Assembly (NCBI RefSeq): GCF_947502895.1
Contig: NZ_CANNBM010000001.1
Location: forward strand, 1,240,001-1,304,000
From: an uncultured Sulfitobacter sp.
Lineage (GTDB): Bacteria > Pseudomonadota > Alphaproteobacteria > Rhodobacterales > Rhodobacteraceae
DNA length: 64,000 nucleotides
Direction of reading: 5' to 3'
The position numbers and the translations under genes were made by a program. The number at the start of each line of letters is the position of its first letter. The stretch's first letter is position 1. Below the pieces are notes generated by a model. That model was not told the DNA's origin. It was given only the letters and a program-made list of their open reading frames with translations, and made no database searches. This document shows, piece by piece, positions 26,179 through 35,234 of the stretch.

Positions 26179-28022
26179 GCGGTTTCTTCTTCCTCATCTA
26201 TCTGAAGGAACCCGCCTGATTGACGCGCCCAGAACTGGGCATATAGCCCGCCTGACGCCAAAAGCGCGTCATGTGTACCATCTTCAACGATCTGCCCCTC
26301 ATCCAGCACCAGAATCCGGTCCATTCGCGCGATGGTTGACAGGCGGTGGGCAATGGCAATTACGGTCTTACCCTCCATCATGCCATAGAGCGTTTTCTGG
26401 ATCGCCGCCTCGACCTCGCTATCCAATGCACTTGTGGCCTCATCCAACAACAAGATCGGCGCGTCCTTGAGGATAACGCGCGCAAGCGTTACGCGTTGCC
26501 GCTGACCGCCCGACAGCTTAACGCCACGTTCGCCAACACGCGAAGCGTATCCGGTGCGCCCTTCAGGATCTTGCAGCTCTTGAATGAAATCATGCGCCTC
26601 GGCTTGACGGGCGGCAGCGACCGCTTCCTCCTCGGTGGCGTCAGGGCGGCCATAACGGATATTTTCAAGAACCGAACGGTGGAGCAAGGCACTGTCTTGT
26701 TGCACCATTCCGATCTGGCGGCGCAAACTGTCTTGGGTAACTTCTGTAATCTCCTGACCGTCAATCATGATCTTGCCCGCTTCGGCATCATAGAACCGCA
26801 GCAACAACTTGAGCAAAGTCGATTTGCCTGCACCCGACCGCCCTATCAGCCCCACTTTTTGACCAGGCTCAATCACCAGATCGACAGCATTCAATCCACC
26901 CGAAGTGCGCCCGTAGTGATGGGTCAATGCCTGCATTTCGATCCGCCCGTCCGTCAACGCAAGCGGCTTTGCGTTCAGGGCATCGACCAGCGTGATCGGT
27001 TGCGCAATCGTCTCCATCCCTTCGGCCACGACCCCCAGCTGACGAAAGAATGCAGACAGCGCCCACATAATCCATGCCGTCATAGAATTAAGGCGCAGCG
27101 TCAAAGTAGCGGCAGCAGCGACAGTGCCCACGCTCGCCTCACCCCCGATCCACAGGGCCAAGGCCCAACCAACAACACCGACGATCAACAGACCGTTGAG
27201 CAACACCAACGAAAAATCCATGATCGTGTAAATCCGCTGCTCTATCTGAAACGTGCGGCGTGCTTTCTCAATAGCTTCCTTTGCATAGAGTTCTTCGCGG
27301 TCGTGATGGGCGAACATTTTTACCGAATGGATGTTGGTATAGGCATCCACCACCCGCCCCGTTACAACCGAGCGCGCGTCAGACGCCGCTTTGGACGCTG
27401 GCCCGATGCGCCGGATCGCCCAGCGCGACAGCATAAAATACACGCCAAACCAGATCACCAGCGGCAGGAGCAGGCGCGGATCAGCCGACGTCAACAGAAT
27501 TGCGGCACCAATCAGATAAGCTAGCGAAAAAGAAATCGCGTCAAAGGCCTGAAAAACCACCTCGCCCGCTGCGGGGGGTGTTTGCATGATGCGGTTTGCA
27601 ATGCGGCCCGCAAAATCATTCTCGAACCAGCCAACGGACTGGCGCAAAACCTGTCGGTGCGCCCGCCAGCGGATCAACGTCCCAAAGTTCGGGAGGATCG
27701 CGTTACTTACCAGCGCCACATCAATCGCCTGAAAAATCGGGCGCAAAAACACGATGAACAGCGCCACGATGATGAGTTCGGTGCCATGACGCGCCCACAT
27801 CTCCTCTGGGTTTTGATCCAGCAGATCAACGATACGGCCCATGTAATAGATCAGCCCGACTTCGACCGCTGCAACAACGATCGACATGAAGGCCGTGAGG
27901 GCGAACACTTTTTTGAATGGCTTGCTATAGCCCATAAAGAACGACCACAAATCACGCGGCGGACGGTCATCAGGCGGGTAGTCCTCATACGGGTCGACAA
28001 GGTTTTCAAAGAAGCGGAACAT
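26175..28022 (-). CDS. ABC exporter, fused membrane and ATPase domains (first subunit)
   Basis: A 615-residue ABC exporter half with the same architecture as its neighbour: transmembrane region to about residue 335, then Walker A GRSGAGKST, LSGGQRQRVTLA and LLLDEATSALDSE. I started at MFRFFENL, eight bases after AAGG; the ATG two codons earlier (28028) is only two bases from it. It is the first gene of the pair. Overall similarity to the second subunit suggests an old duplication, but sequence differences throughout suggest distinct roles in a heterodimer. Confidence 0.93.
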   Translation of the reverse strand: MFRFFENLVDPYEDYPPDDRPPRDLWSFFMGYSKPFKKVFALTAFMSIVVAAVEVGLIYYMGRIVDLLDQNPEEMWARHGTELIIVALFIVFLRPIFQAIDVALVSNAILPNFGTLIRWRAHRQVLRQSVGWFENDFAGRIANRIMQTPPAAGEVVFQAFDAISFSLAYLIGAAILLTSADPRLLLPLVIWFGVYFMLSRWAIRRIGPASKAASDARSVVTGRVVDAYTNIHSVKMFAHHDREELYAKEAIEKARRTFQIEQRIYTIMDFSLVLLNGLLIVGVVGWALALWIGGEASVGTVAAAATLTLRLNSMTAWIMWALSAFFRQLGVVAEGMETIAQPITLVDALNAKPLALTDGRIEMQALTHHYGRTSGGLNAVDLVIEPGQKVGLIGRSGAGKSTLLKLLLRFYDAEAGKIMIDGQEITEVTQDSLRRQIGMVQQDSALLHRSVLENIRYGRPDATEEEAVAAARQAEAHDFIQELQDPEGRTGYASRVGERGVKLSGGQRQRVTLARVILKDAPILLLDEATSALDSEVEAAIQKTLYGMMEGKTVIAIAHRLSTIARMDRILVLDEGQIVEDGTHDALLASGGLYAQFWARQSGGFLQIDEEEETA

Positions 28023-28079
28023 AGGCATGGCCTTAAATAGAGACTAACTTTGACAGATTTGATGCATCGTCAACGCGCA

Positions 28080-29264
28080 TCACGGGGCTGGCAGTGACAG
28101 TAGCGCATCTTTGGTAAGTTTGAAGTGCGATGCGATCCATGCCGATTTCAGCTGTGCCAGCCGCGCGCCCAATTTCGCCCCCTGATACGCGGGCATCAGA
28201 TCACGGGCTGATATCGGAAATACCTGTGCCTCCGCTGCCCTCAGAGTTCCGATAAATTCCGCGTCAGGCATGCTCTCGGAGAGGGCGTTGCGGAGCAGGT
28301 AGGCTTGCGCAGCAATCGCTGCACCATGATCAAAAGAAGTCTCTAACAAGCACTTTCCTTCATATGCAGCGGCATGAATAATCGCATATCTCTGCTGTTC
28401 CGCTTTGCTCAGCCGCAGGCGTTCTGGAACGTCTTCCCCTCCCAGCGCGACCAACCGCCCGATCCAGTCACGGGAAACGCCAAGCGCCTGTTCACTATGG
28501 ATCATCAAAAGAACGAAACGTATATCGGCACCTGATAAAATCGTTCCTAACACGCCTGTTTGGCTCATCGCGGCCAAAGCGGTGGACGGATCAAACGCCG
28601 AAAGCAGCTTTGACACCTCGGCTCCGATCCGCTCCGCCGAGAGGGTCGTTAGCCCATCAAGGTTCGCAGCTATCGCCGCCAGCGCATCAGGATCCATCCC
28701 CTGCGCGGTATCTCCATACCACGCATGAAATCTGAAATAACGCAGCGTGCGCAAATAGTCTTCTCGGATGCGCATATCCGCGTTTTCGATAAACCGCACA
28801 TGGCGCGCGCGCAGGTCAGGCAAACCGCCCAGAGGGTCAACAACAGCGCCATGGCGATCAGCATAAAGAGCGTTCATAGTGAAATCGCGACGGCTGGCAT
28901 CGTCCGAAATATCTGTAGAAAACGCGACCACCGCACGCCGACCATCGGTCTGTACATCGCGGCGGAATGTCGTGACCTCATACCCCACGCCACCCGACAC
29001 GACAGTTATCGTCCCGTGATCAATGCCGGTTGGAACAGGTTTCAGGCCCGCGTCCCTCGCAAGCGCCATGATCTGATCCGGCACAGCGCTTGTCGCGATA
29101 TCAACATCGCTTACTGGAGCACCTAACAGCGCGTTTCGCACACAACCGCCCACAAAGTAGGCCGAATGCCCGCCCGCAATAATCGCATCCATCACAGCGC
29201 AGGCTGACGGAGCGGTCAGCCACGGCGCATCAACAGGATCTATTTTTGAATAATCTCGGTCCAT
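28080..29264 (-). CDS. CCA-adding tRNA nucleotidyltransferase
   Basis: A 394-residue enzyme that builds or repairs the 3' CCA end of tRNAs. The class II polymerase head is clear: FVGGCVRNALLGA followed by SDVDIATSA (the catalytic Asp pair), DFTMNALYAD, and the YLRTLRYFRFHA segment. Starts at MDRDYSKID, inside the end of the CoA pyrophosphatase gene (25-base overlap), which suggests coupling; the ribosome site there is weak. Whether it adds the full CCA or only part cannot be read from motifs alone. Confidence 0.93.
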   Translation of the reverse strand: MDRDYSKIDPVDAPWLTAPSACAVMDAIIAGGHSAYFVGGCVRNALLGAPVSDVDIATSAVPDQIMALARDAGLKPVPTGIDHGTITVVSGGVGYEVTTFRRDVQTDGRRAVVAFSTDISDDASRRDFTMNALYADRHGAVVDPLGGLPDLRARHVRFIENADMRIREDYLRTLRYFRFHAWYGDTAQGMDPDALAAIAANLDGLTTLSAERIGAEVSKLLSAFDPSTALAAMSQTGVLGTILSGADIRFVLLMIHSEQALGVSRDWIGRLVALGGEDVPERLRLSKAEQQRYAIIHAAAYEGKCLLETSFDHGAAIAAQAYLLRNALSESMPDAEFIGTLRAAEAQVFPISARDLMPAYQGAKLGARLAQLKSAWIASHFKLTKDALLSLPAP

Positions 29265-29836
29265 GCCCGCAACATACGCGCTGTTGCGCCCCAAATGTAA
29301 TAGGGTCCGTAAGGCACGACAAAATAGTGGCGCATCTGCCCACGCCAACGGCGCGACTGGATCAGATAATTGTCAGGGTCCAGCACATGCTCCAGCGGCA
29401 CAGCGAACACTTCGTCGACTTCGCCAGGTTCCGGGCGGATATCGAACGGTCCTTTCACAAAACCGATCACAGGCGTGACGTGAAAGCTGGTCACAGTTTC
29501 ATGGGGCGGCAACGTGCCCAAAACTTCGACATTCGCGGGCGGCAGACCAATCTCTTCGTGCGCTTCGCGCAACGCGGCAGCAACCACATCGGCATCGCCT
29601 TCGTCTTGCTTGCCTCCCGGAAACGCGATCTGACCCGGATGATGCTTTAGCGCTGCTGCGCGTTTGGTCAGCAGCAGACTGAGACCGTTTGCATCCTCGA
29701 TGATGGGTGCAAGCACACCGGCAGGGCGCAGTTTGCGCCCCGCTGGAAGCACCGTATCGGGATTTAGATCAAAGTCCGACGACCCCACACCCGTCTGCGC
29801 CAGTGCATTACGGAAGTGTTCAAGCTGGTTATGCAT
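29240..29836 (-). CDS. CoA pyrophosphatase (NUDIX)
   Basis: A 198-residue NUDIX enzyme. The CoA-specific signature LLTKRAAALKHHPGQIAFPG directly precedes the NUDIX box, which runs to REAHEEIGL. It cleaves CoA to phosphopantetheine and 3',5'-ADP, removing oxidised CoA. The start at MHNQLEHF lies eight bases inside the end of hslO, and its own end overlaps the CCA enzyme gene, so hslO, this gene and the CCA gene form one coupled unit. Confidence 0.92.
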   Translation of the reverse strand: MHNQLEHFRNALAQTGVGSSDFDLNPDTVLPAGRKLRPAGVLAPIIEDANGLSLLLTKRAAALKHHPGQIAFPGGKQDEGDADVVAAALREAHEEIGLPPANVEVLGTLPPHETVTSFHVTPVIGFVKGPFDIRPEPGEVDEVFAVPLEHVLDPDNYLIQSRRWRGQMRHYFVVPYGPYYIWGATARMLRAWTEIIQK

Positions 29837-30809
29837 CCGTTTCAGCATCAAAACCGACTGAAGCGGGATCAAGATCATAATGCGCGCCACAGAACTGACA
29901 ATCAGCCGTCACGCGGCCGTCGTCAGTGGTCATGGTGCTGATGTCTTTGGCTGAATAGATCGACAGGCTTTGCCGCACGCGATCTTCCGAACAGGTACAG
30001 CCGAAATGCACGCGTTGTTTTTCAAAGACGCGGGGACGCTCCTCATGGAACAGACGCAGCAATACATCCGATGGCTCCAGCGTGGGGCCGATCAGTTCCA
30101 GATCATCAACGGTGTCGAGCAGGATGTTCACGCGTTTCCAGTTCTCACGCTCATCCTCGTCCAATAGATCAACGGGCTGCACGATATCACCAGATCCCTC
30201 CTGCTGTGCAGCAAAAGGCGATGCTTTTGGCATGTGCTGCAGCATCACCCCGCCCGCGCGCCAGCGATCGGCTTCATCCGATGTAGTTGACTTGCCAAAA
30301 CTCAGCTCAAAACGCGTAGGAAGCTGCTCAGATTGGGCAAAATAGCCTTCAGCAGATTTTGACAAGCTCTCGGAGGAGAGGGGTGCAATGCCCTGATAGG
30401 GCGTCATGCCTTTGCCCTGATCAATCATCACCGCAAAGTACCCTTCGCCGATCTGATCGATGGGCGCACCCTCTGTCAGGCGATCCGCATCGTAGCTGGC
30501 ATAAGCACGGATACGCGCGGGGCCGCCTTCGGTCTGTGGGCCATAATAATCAGTGGCGATCATCCGCACAGGACCTTTGGACTGGACCTGCAACTGCAGC
30601 TTCCACCGCAGCTTGATCGTCTGGCCGATCAACGCAGTCAGCAACGCCATCTCGGCCACCAAGGCTTCGACTTGTGGGGGATAATTGTGCTGCTCCAAAA
30701 TTCCGGCAAGGGCTGTATCAAGCCGTGCAATGCGCCCGCGCATATCGGAATTATCAAGCTGGAATGGCAGAACCGTGTCGTCCCACCCGCTGCTGTTTGA
30801 ATCTGTCAT
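29829..30809 (-). CDS. hslO: Redox-regulated chaperone Hsp33
   Basis: A 326-residue Hsp33, a cytoplasmic holdase activated by oxidation. The C-terminal redox switch is intact: C271 and C273 (FGCTCSEDR) with C304 and C307 (DCQFCGAH) bind zinc when reduced. The N-terminal domain begins at about residue 12 (LPFQLDNSDMRGRIARL). First gene of a coupled trio with the CoA pyrophosphatase and the CCA enzyme. It is divergent from another NUDIX gene with about 80 bases between starts. Confidence 0.95.
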   Translation of the reverse strand: MTDSNSSGWDDTVLPFQLDNSDMRGRIARLDTALAGILEQHNYPPQVEALVAEMALLTALIGQTIKLRWKLQLQVQSKGPVRMIATDYYGPQTEGGPARIRAYASYDADRLTEGAPIDQIGEGYFAVMIDQGKGMTPYQGIAPLSSESLSKSAEGYFAQSEQLPTRFELSFGKSTTSDEADRWRAGGVMLQHMPKASPFAAQQEGSGDIVQPVDLLDEDERENWKRVNILLDTVDDLELIGPTLEPSDVLLRLFHEERPRVFEKQRVHFGCTCSEDRVRQSLSIYSAKDISTMTTDDGRVTADCQFCGAHYDLDPASVGFDAETDA

Positions 30810-30889
30810 TTTCGTCTATCCTTACCGCGAAGCGCTTGGCATACCGTGCCTATGTAGGGCGGGCAAGCCATGACCAAAAGGGGGCAATC

Positions 30890-31336
30890 ATGATCAGACG
30901 TATGGGAGAAGTGCCAAAGCGCGGACAACGCTATACAATGCGCCCTGGTGCTTATGTCATTTTACCTATCGGACGGCGCTTTCTTTTGACTGCAGATGTT
31001 GAGGATGTGATCGATATCCAGCTGCCTGGCGGCGGGATTGACCCCGGCGAAAGCCCGCTACAAGCGCTCTACCGCGAGGTAAAAGAGGAAATCGGCTGGT
31101 CGATCGCGCAGCCCCTGCGTCTTGGCGCGTTCCGACGGTATGTTTTCATGCCGGAGTATGACCTTTGGGCAGAAAAGCTCTGCCATATCTATGTGGCGCA
31201 TCCAGCGCGGCAAATACAGGCCCCGACCGAGCCCCACCACGAGACACTGATTCTTGATACCGATGATGCAATTGCTGCCTTGGGTTGTGACGGCGGGCGT
31301 GGCTTCCTCGAACGCTATGTTGCATCCAGACCCTGA
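30890..31336 (+). CDS. NUDIX hydrolase, substrate unknown
   Basis: A 148-residue NUDIX protein with box GGGIDPGESPLQALYREVKE and EIGW after it. The region around the box (DIQLPGGGIDPGE, FRRYVFMPEYDLWAEKLCHI) recalls ADP-ribose or nucleoside diphosphate-sugar hydrolases but is not decisive. I started at ATG 30890 after a G-rich site; the longer reading runs back across the hslO promoter. Its 3' end overlaps the end of the convergent response-regulator gene by 22 bases. Confidence 0.85.
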   Translation: MIRRMGEVPKRGQRYTMRPGAYVILPIGRRFLLTADVEDVIDIQLPGGGIDPGESPLQALYREVKEEIGWSIAQPLRLGAFRRYVFMPEYDLWAEKLCHIYVAHPARQIQAPTEPHHETLILDTDDAIAALGCDGGRGFLERYVASRP

Positions 31337-32595
31337 TATTCGAACAAAATCGCAGAGACATCATCGGGGAAATCCTCGCTGCCGTTAAATTCGGTAAGCC
31401 GCCATATCAATGCCTCAAGAAAAGCAGGGCCGCGCATATCGGCCAGATCATGCATTAATGCTGTTAGCCCTTCCTCCCCCAACATATCACCATCAGGACC
31501 AGGACATTCAGTTACCCCGTCCGAAAGGATAAGGATTCGATCGCCACGGTTCAGGGTCAGCTCAAACCGCTCAAACCCGATGCCTGACAACAAGCCCACC
31601 GGAAAGCCACCAGGGCCAGTTTGTTGTATTTCGCCCGTCGCACGTTGCACTGCGGGGTGTGGATGCCCCGCCTGTGACATGACAATATGGCCTGTCGCCA
31701 ATTCCACGAACCCAAGCAACAGAGTAAAGTAATGCTCTGTCTCCATTTCGTCGAGAACGAGATCATTCAGGGCTGCGACCACCTCATCAGGCGAGCGCGG
31801 CACATACTCCCCCAGATCGTTTTTGTGCAATGCAACATTCTGGTCCGGTGCGGCGCTGGACAGATAGCCCGCCAGCCGCGCCGTCATCAACGCAGAACTG
31901 ATGCCGTGGCCTGAAACATCCAGCGCATAAAGCCCGATATATTGCGGACCTGCCTCAAAAAACCCGACAAGATCACCACCTACATGGCCAGAAGATCGCA
32001 AGAGCAGCGACAAATCACCCACAGGCAAGGCGCGAAACCGCTCTTTGACCAGCGATTGCTGGAGCTTTTTCGCCTCCTGTAAATCACTGTCGATATTGTC
32101 ATATAACTGCTGAAGCTCGCCAAGTGTTTCGCTCAGCTGGCGGTTGGCCTGCGCCATAGATCGCTGCATCTCAACGATACGCTCACCTGCTGTGATGCGT
32201 GCGCGCAGTTCATTGCTATCGACAGGTTTGGTCAGGAAATCATCCGCGCCACTATCAAGGCCAAGCGCCACTTCTTCTTTCTCGCTTTTGGAGGTGAGGA
32301 GGATAAAATAGCTGTAATCCTCGCCATCCATCTCCCTAAAGCGTTGGCAAAGCTCCAGCCCGCTCATTCCCGGCATCATCCAGTCGCTGAGGACTAGATC
32401 AGGTTTTTGAATGACGGCTAATTCCAAGGCTTCTTCGCCAGATTCAGCCTCAACCACATCAAAGCCCCACCGTTTGAGTGCAAGAGTCAGAAGTTTGCGC
32501 TGCAGCTTACTATCGTCCACGACCAATACATGCCGGATGGCACCGCCGCGCGGTACACTGGAAACAGATGCAGTATTTGGGGGACCAATAGACAT
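31315..32595 (-). CDS. Response regulator with PP2C (SpoIIE/RsbU-type) phosphatase output
   Basis: A 426-residue two-part signalling protein. The receiver domain (about 22-140) has the acidic pair D27-D28, phospho-acceptor D71 (LVLSDWMMPG), T101 and K123. A coiled coil follows (about 138-190: MAQANRQLSETLGELQQLYDN is the core). The C-terminal PP2C-type phosphatase has metal-binding GGDLVG, LDVSGHG and the final FPDDVSAI. By family knowledge it would dephosphorylate an anti-anti-sigma (STAS) protein when phosphorylated; no STAS or kinase gene is nearby. Divergent from an HPt gene 132 bases away, a likely phosphodonor. The start at MSIGPPNT is preferred over an upstream in-frame ATG, tentatively. 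Confidence 0.9.
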   Translation of the reverse strand: MSIGPPNTASVSSVPRGGAIRHVLVVDDSKLQRKLLTLALKRWGFDVVEAESGEEALELAVIQKPDLVLSDWMMPGMSGLELCQRFREMDGEDYSYFILLTSKSEKEEVALGLDSGADDFLTKPVDSNELRARITAGERIVEMQRSMAQANRQLSETLGELQQLYDNIDSDLQEAKKLQQSLVKERFRALPVGDLSLLLRSSGHVGGDLVGFFEAGPQYIGLYALDVSGHGISSALMTARLAGYLSSAAPDQNVALHKNDLGEYVPRSPDEVVAALNDLVLDEMETEHYFTLLLGFVELATGHIVMSQAGHPHPAVQRATGEIQQTGPGGFPVGLLSGIGFERFELTLNRGDRILILSDGVTECPGPDGDMLGEEGLTALMHDLADMRGPAFLEALIWRLTEFNGSEDFPDDVSAILFEYQGLDAT

Positions 32596-32727
32596 AAAAC
32601 TTTCACAACGTACACTGCGCCACTGCATACCCGTCACGTCTTAACAGGGGATGAAGCGTAAACCCCGCGACTGCTTACCAGCGATTAATGATTCCACGCT
32701 ATCGCATGCTGACCCAAGGAGGTTGAC

Positions 32728-33060
32728 ATGATAGATTGGAACAGGATCAAGACGCTGCGCGACGAAATCGGCGAGGAAGACTTTCCCGATGTGGTCGAAC
32801 TCTTCATTGAAGAGGTTTCAGAGATGATCGAAACGCTGCGCACCACCCCGAAGGTTGAAACTCTTGGCGCTGATCTGCACGCACTCAAAGGCAGTGCGCT
32901 TAATCTGGGGTTCAAGGAGTTTGCGCAGATGTGTCAGCTGGGCGAAACCGCCGCAGCAAATGGCGCGGCGGATACGGTTGACCTGCCCCCGATCCTTGCC
33001 TGCTATGACGCCAGTAAAACCACATTTCTGAACGGGCTGGAAAACGGCAAAGCGGCCTAG
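32728..33060 (+). CDS. HPt histidine phosphotransfer protein
   Basis: A 110-residue all-helical HPt domain protein. His51 in DLHALKGSALNLG is the phospho-acceptor with the normal K54-G55-S56 surround. An N-terminal helix bundle (EEDFPDVVELFIEEVSEMI) precedes it. A GGAGG-like site is upstream of the ATG. It would relay phosphate between a hybrid kinase elsewhere and a receiver, most simply the divergent response regulator/phosphatase. Its stop and that of the convergent SDR gene share the palindrome CTAG. Confidence 0.92.
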   Translation: MIDWNRIKTLRDEIGEEDFPDVVELFIEEVSEMIETLRTTPKVETLGADLHALKGSALNLGFKEFAQMCQLGETAAANGAADTVDLPPILACYDASKTTFLNGLENGKAA

Positions 33061-33863
33061 ACCAGTTTGTAAAAGCTTTCGACACTGATACTGCCATGCT
33101 CGGACAGTGCTTTGGCGCGCAACATCTGCATGCCTTTGATCCAGCGCGCAGGGTCAGCACCGCGCAGGGCGTTGTATTTGCCCACGTCAGGATGTGGCAG
33201 AATAACAAATGCTCCATCGGCCACGCCACGCCAGACTGCTTGCGCCACATCTGACGCGGTCAGCAAATTACCTTGCGCATCGGCGTCGCCCAGTCCCAGC
33301 AGCGGTGTCGCCACGTATTGAGGGCAAACAACAGATACGCCGATGCCGTCATCGCCATGCGTGATCAGCAGCGACTCGGCAAAGCTGACAGCGGCGTGTT
33401 TGGTAGCGGAATAGGCCGCATCGCCGATCTGGTTGAGCAGACCCGCAGCCGAGGCGACGTTCACAAAATGCCCCGACCCACGTGCGATCATCGCAGGCAA
33501 CAACGCTCGCGCTGCCCAAACGTGGGCCATCACATGAACATTCCAGTTCAGCATCCAATCCGCATCAGAGGCCGAGGCAGCGTGAGAAGGATCACCGCGC
33601 CCCAACCCCGCGTTAGAGACAAATACATCCACAGGGCCATGCGCCGCCTCCGCCGCAGCTATCGCTGCGATAATCTGGGATTCCTGGGTAACATCACAAG
33701 CCGTAGCGATGCCGCCAATCTCGTCTGCGACAGACTTAGCCAAATCCATATTCAGATCGGCAATACATACTTTGGCACCCGCCTGCGCCGCATGTCGGGC
33801 CAGTGCCGCACCAATACCGCTGGCCCCGCCCGTCACAACAACCGATTTACCTGCAATATCCAT
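33057..33863 (-). CDS. Short-chain dehydrogenase/reductase
   Basis: A 268-residue classical SDR. NAD(P)-binding TGGASGIGAAL is near residue 11-21, NAG at SNAGLGRG, and the catalytic Ser plus YSATK (AAYSATKHAAVSF) are present. ADLN after the second strand suggests preference for NAD(H) over NADP(H). The substrate cannot be deduced. It is 9 bases downstream of ilvA on the same strand and may be co-transcribed with it. Confidence 0.88.
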   Translation of the reverse strand: MDIAGKSVVVTGGASGIGAALARHAAQAGAKVCIADLNMDLAKSVADEIGGIATACDVTQESQIIAAIAAAEAAHGPVDVFVSNAGLGRGDPSHAASASDADWMLNWNVHVMAHVWAARALLPAMIARGSGHFVNVASAAGLLNQIGDAAYSATKHAAVSFAESLLITHGDDGIGVSVVCPQYVATPLLGLGDADAQGNLLTASDVAQAVWRGVADGAFVILPHPDVGKYNALRGADPARWIKGMQMLRAKALSEHGSISVESFYKLV

Positions 33864-33872
33864 GATCGCTCC

Positions 33873-35105
33873 CTAGATTACGAATTGGGCAAGCGTCTCA
33901 TCATTGGTGATATCTGTATAGGTGAACCCTGCGTCATCAAGCTGGGACAGGAAGCGCGGGAATGTATCTGGGTTCAACGTCTCGATCCCGATCAGGACCG
34001 AGCCGAAGTTGCGTGCCGATTTCTTAAGGTACTCAAAACGACAGATGTCATCATCGGGGCCAAGGATGCTCAGGAATTCCTTGAGCGCACCAGGGCGCTG
34101 GGGCATCCGAAGAATAAAGTACTTCTTCAGACCCGAATACCGCTGCGCACGCTCCTTCACTTCTGGCAGCCGCTCAAAATCGAAATTGCCGCCAGAAGCG
34201 ACACAGACAACCGTCTTACCTTTGATCTGGTCTGCCACCTCGCCCAGCGCCTCGATGCTCAGCGCACCTGCGGGTTCCAACACGATGCCTTCAACGTTGA
34301 GCATTTCGATTATGCTCACACATATGCGGTCTTCACTCAGATTTATCACGTCTTCGCGCCGCGCGTCTTTGAGCCTTTCGAACGTGCGCGCGCCCAGTTT
34401 TGCCACTGCCGCACCATCTACAAAGCTGTTGATGGGCGAAACATCAGTCGGCGCGCCATTGTCCAACGCGCTGGCAAGACTGGGCGCACCCGTAGGCTCG
34501 ACATATGTGTAACGGCACCGATCCCCGAAAAACGCACGCGTGCCCGCAGACAGGCCGCCACCCCCCACAGGTAGGATGATGTGATCCGGCACGCGGCCCA
34601 ATTGATCTTCAATCTCTACCGCGACAGAGGCTTGACCCTCGATCACATTGTCGTCGTCAAAAGGAGAGAGGAAGTAAGCGCCCTCCTCTGCACAAAACGC
34701 CTGAGCAGCACCCAAAGTTTTATCAAAATAGTCGCCCACCAAGCGCACCTCGATATTGCTGCCGCCGAACATCTTGGTTTTCTGGATTTTCTGCTGGGGC
34801 GTCGTTACCGGCATATAGATCACACCACGGACGCCAAAATGACTACACATAAACGCAACACCCTGCGCGTGATTGCCAGCCGATGCGCAAACAAAAACGC
34901 GATGCTCGGGGATCAACTTGCGCATGGCGTTGAACGCACCGCGCAACTTGTACGATCGCACAGGGCTCAGGTCTTCGCGCTTAAGATAAATCTCGGCGCC
35001 GTAACGCTCGGACAAATGCTCGTTTTTCAGCAGGGGTGTGGCGGGGAACACAGCCCGCATCGCACGGGTGGCTGCGATTGCGCCCATTTGGAAATCTTCG
35101 CTCAT
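33873..35105 (-). CDS. ilvA: Threonine ammonia-lyase
   Basis: A 410-residue PLP enzyme making 2-oxobutanoate from threonine, the first step to isoleucine. The PLP Lys53 is in SYKLRGAFNAM and the phosphate loop is PVGGGGLSAG. A C-terminal ACT-like domain (about 325-410, starting RMPQRPGALKEFL) is present, so it is the allosterically regulated biosynthetic type with a single regulatory domain rather than catabolic TdcB. It is divergent from argG across a 129-base gap. Confidence 0.93.
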   Translation of the reverse strand: MSEDFQMGAIAATRAMRAVFPATPLLKNEHLSERYGAEIYLKREDLSPVRSYKLRGAFNAMRKLIPEHRVFVCASAGNHAQGVAFMCSHFGVRGVIYMPVTTPQQKIQKTKMFGGSNIEVRLVGDYFDKTLGAAQAFCAEEGAYFLSPFDDDNVIEGQASVAVEIEDQLGRVPDHIILPVGGGGLSAGTRAFFGDRCRYTYVEPTGAPSLASALDNGAPTDVSPINSFVDGAAVAKLGARTFERLKDARREDVINLSEDRICVSIIEMLNVEGIVLEPAGALSIEALGEVADQIKGKTVVCVASGGNFDFERLPEVKERAQRYSGLKKYFILRMPQRPGALKEFLSILGPDDDICRFEYLKKSARNFGSVLIGIETLNPDTFPRFLSQLDDAGFTYTDITNDETLAQFVI

Positions 35106-35234
35106 ATCTCGCCGCCCTTTGTTTCAGAGGTCTTGGATATGTCCCTACATCACCTGCGTCAATAAACCCATCTCGCTTGCTGTGGCGCAGAAAACCCGCT
35201 AGGCCACCCGCGTAACTCGAACAAGGAAGAGATC

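Noticed and set aside
26346..27524. A 392-codon open frame antisense to the first ABC exporter gene
   Set aside because: It is the shadow of a strongly conserved gene; the product is Arg/His/Gln-rich with no motif.
33273..34574. A 433-codon open frame antisense to the SDR gene and ilvA
   Set aside because: It covers parts of two clear genes and their junction, with no recognisable domain in the translation.
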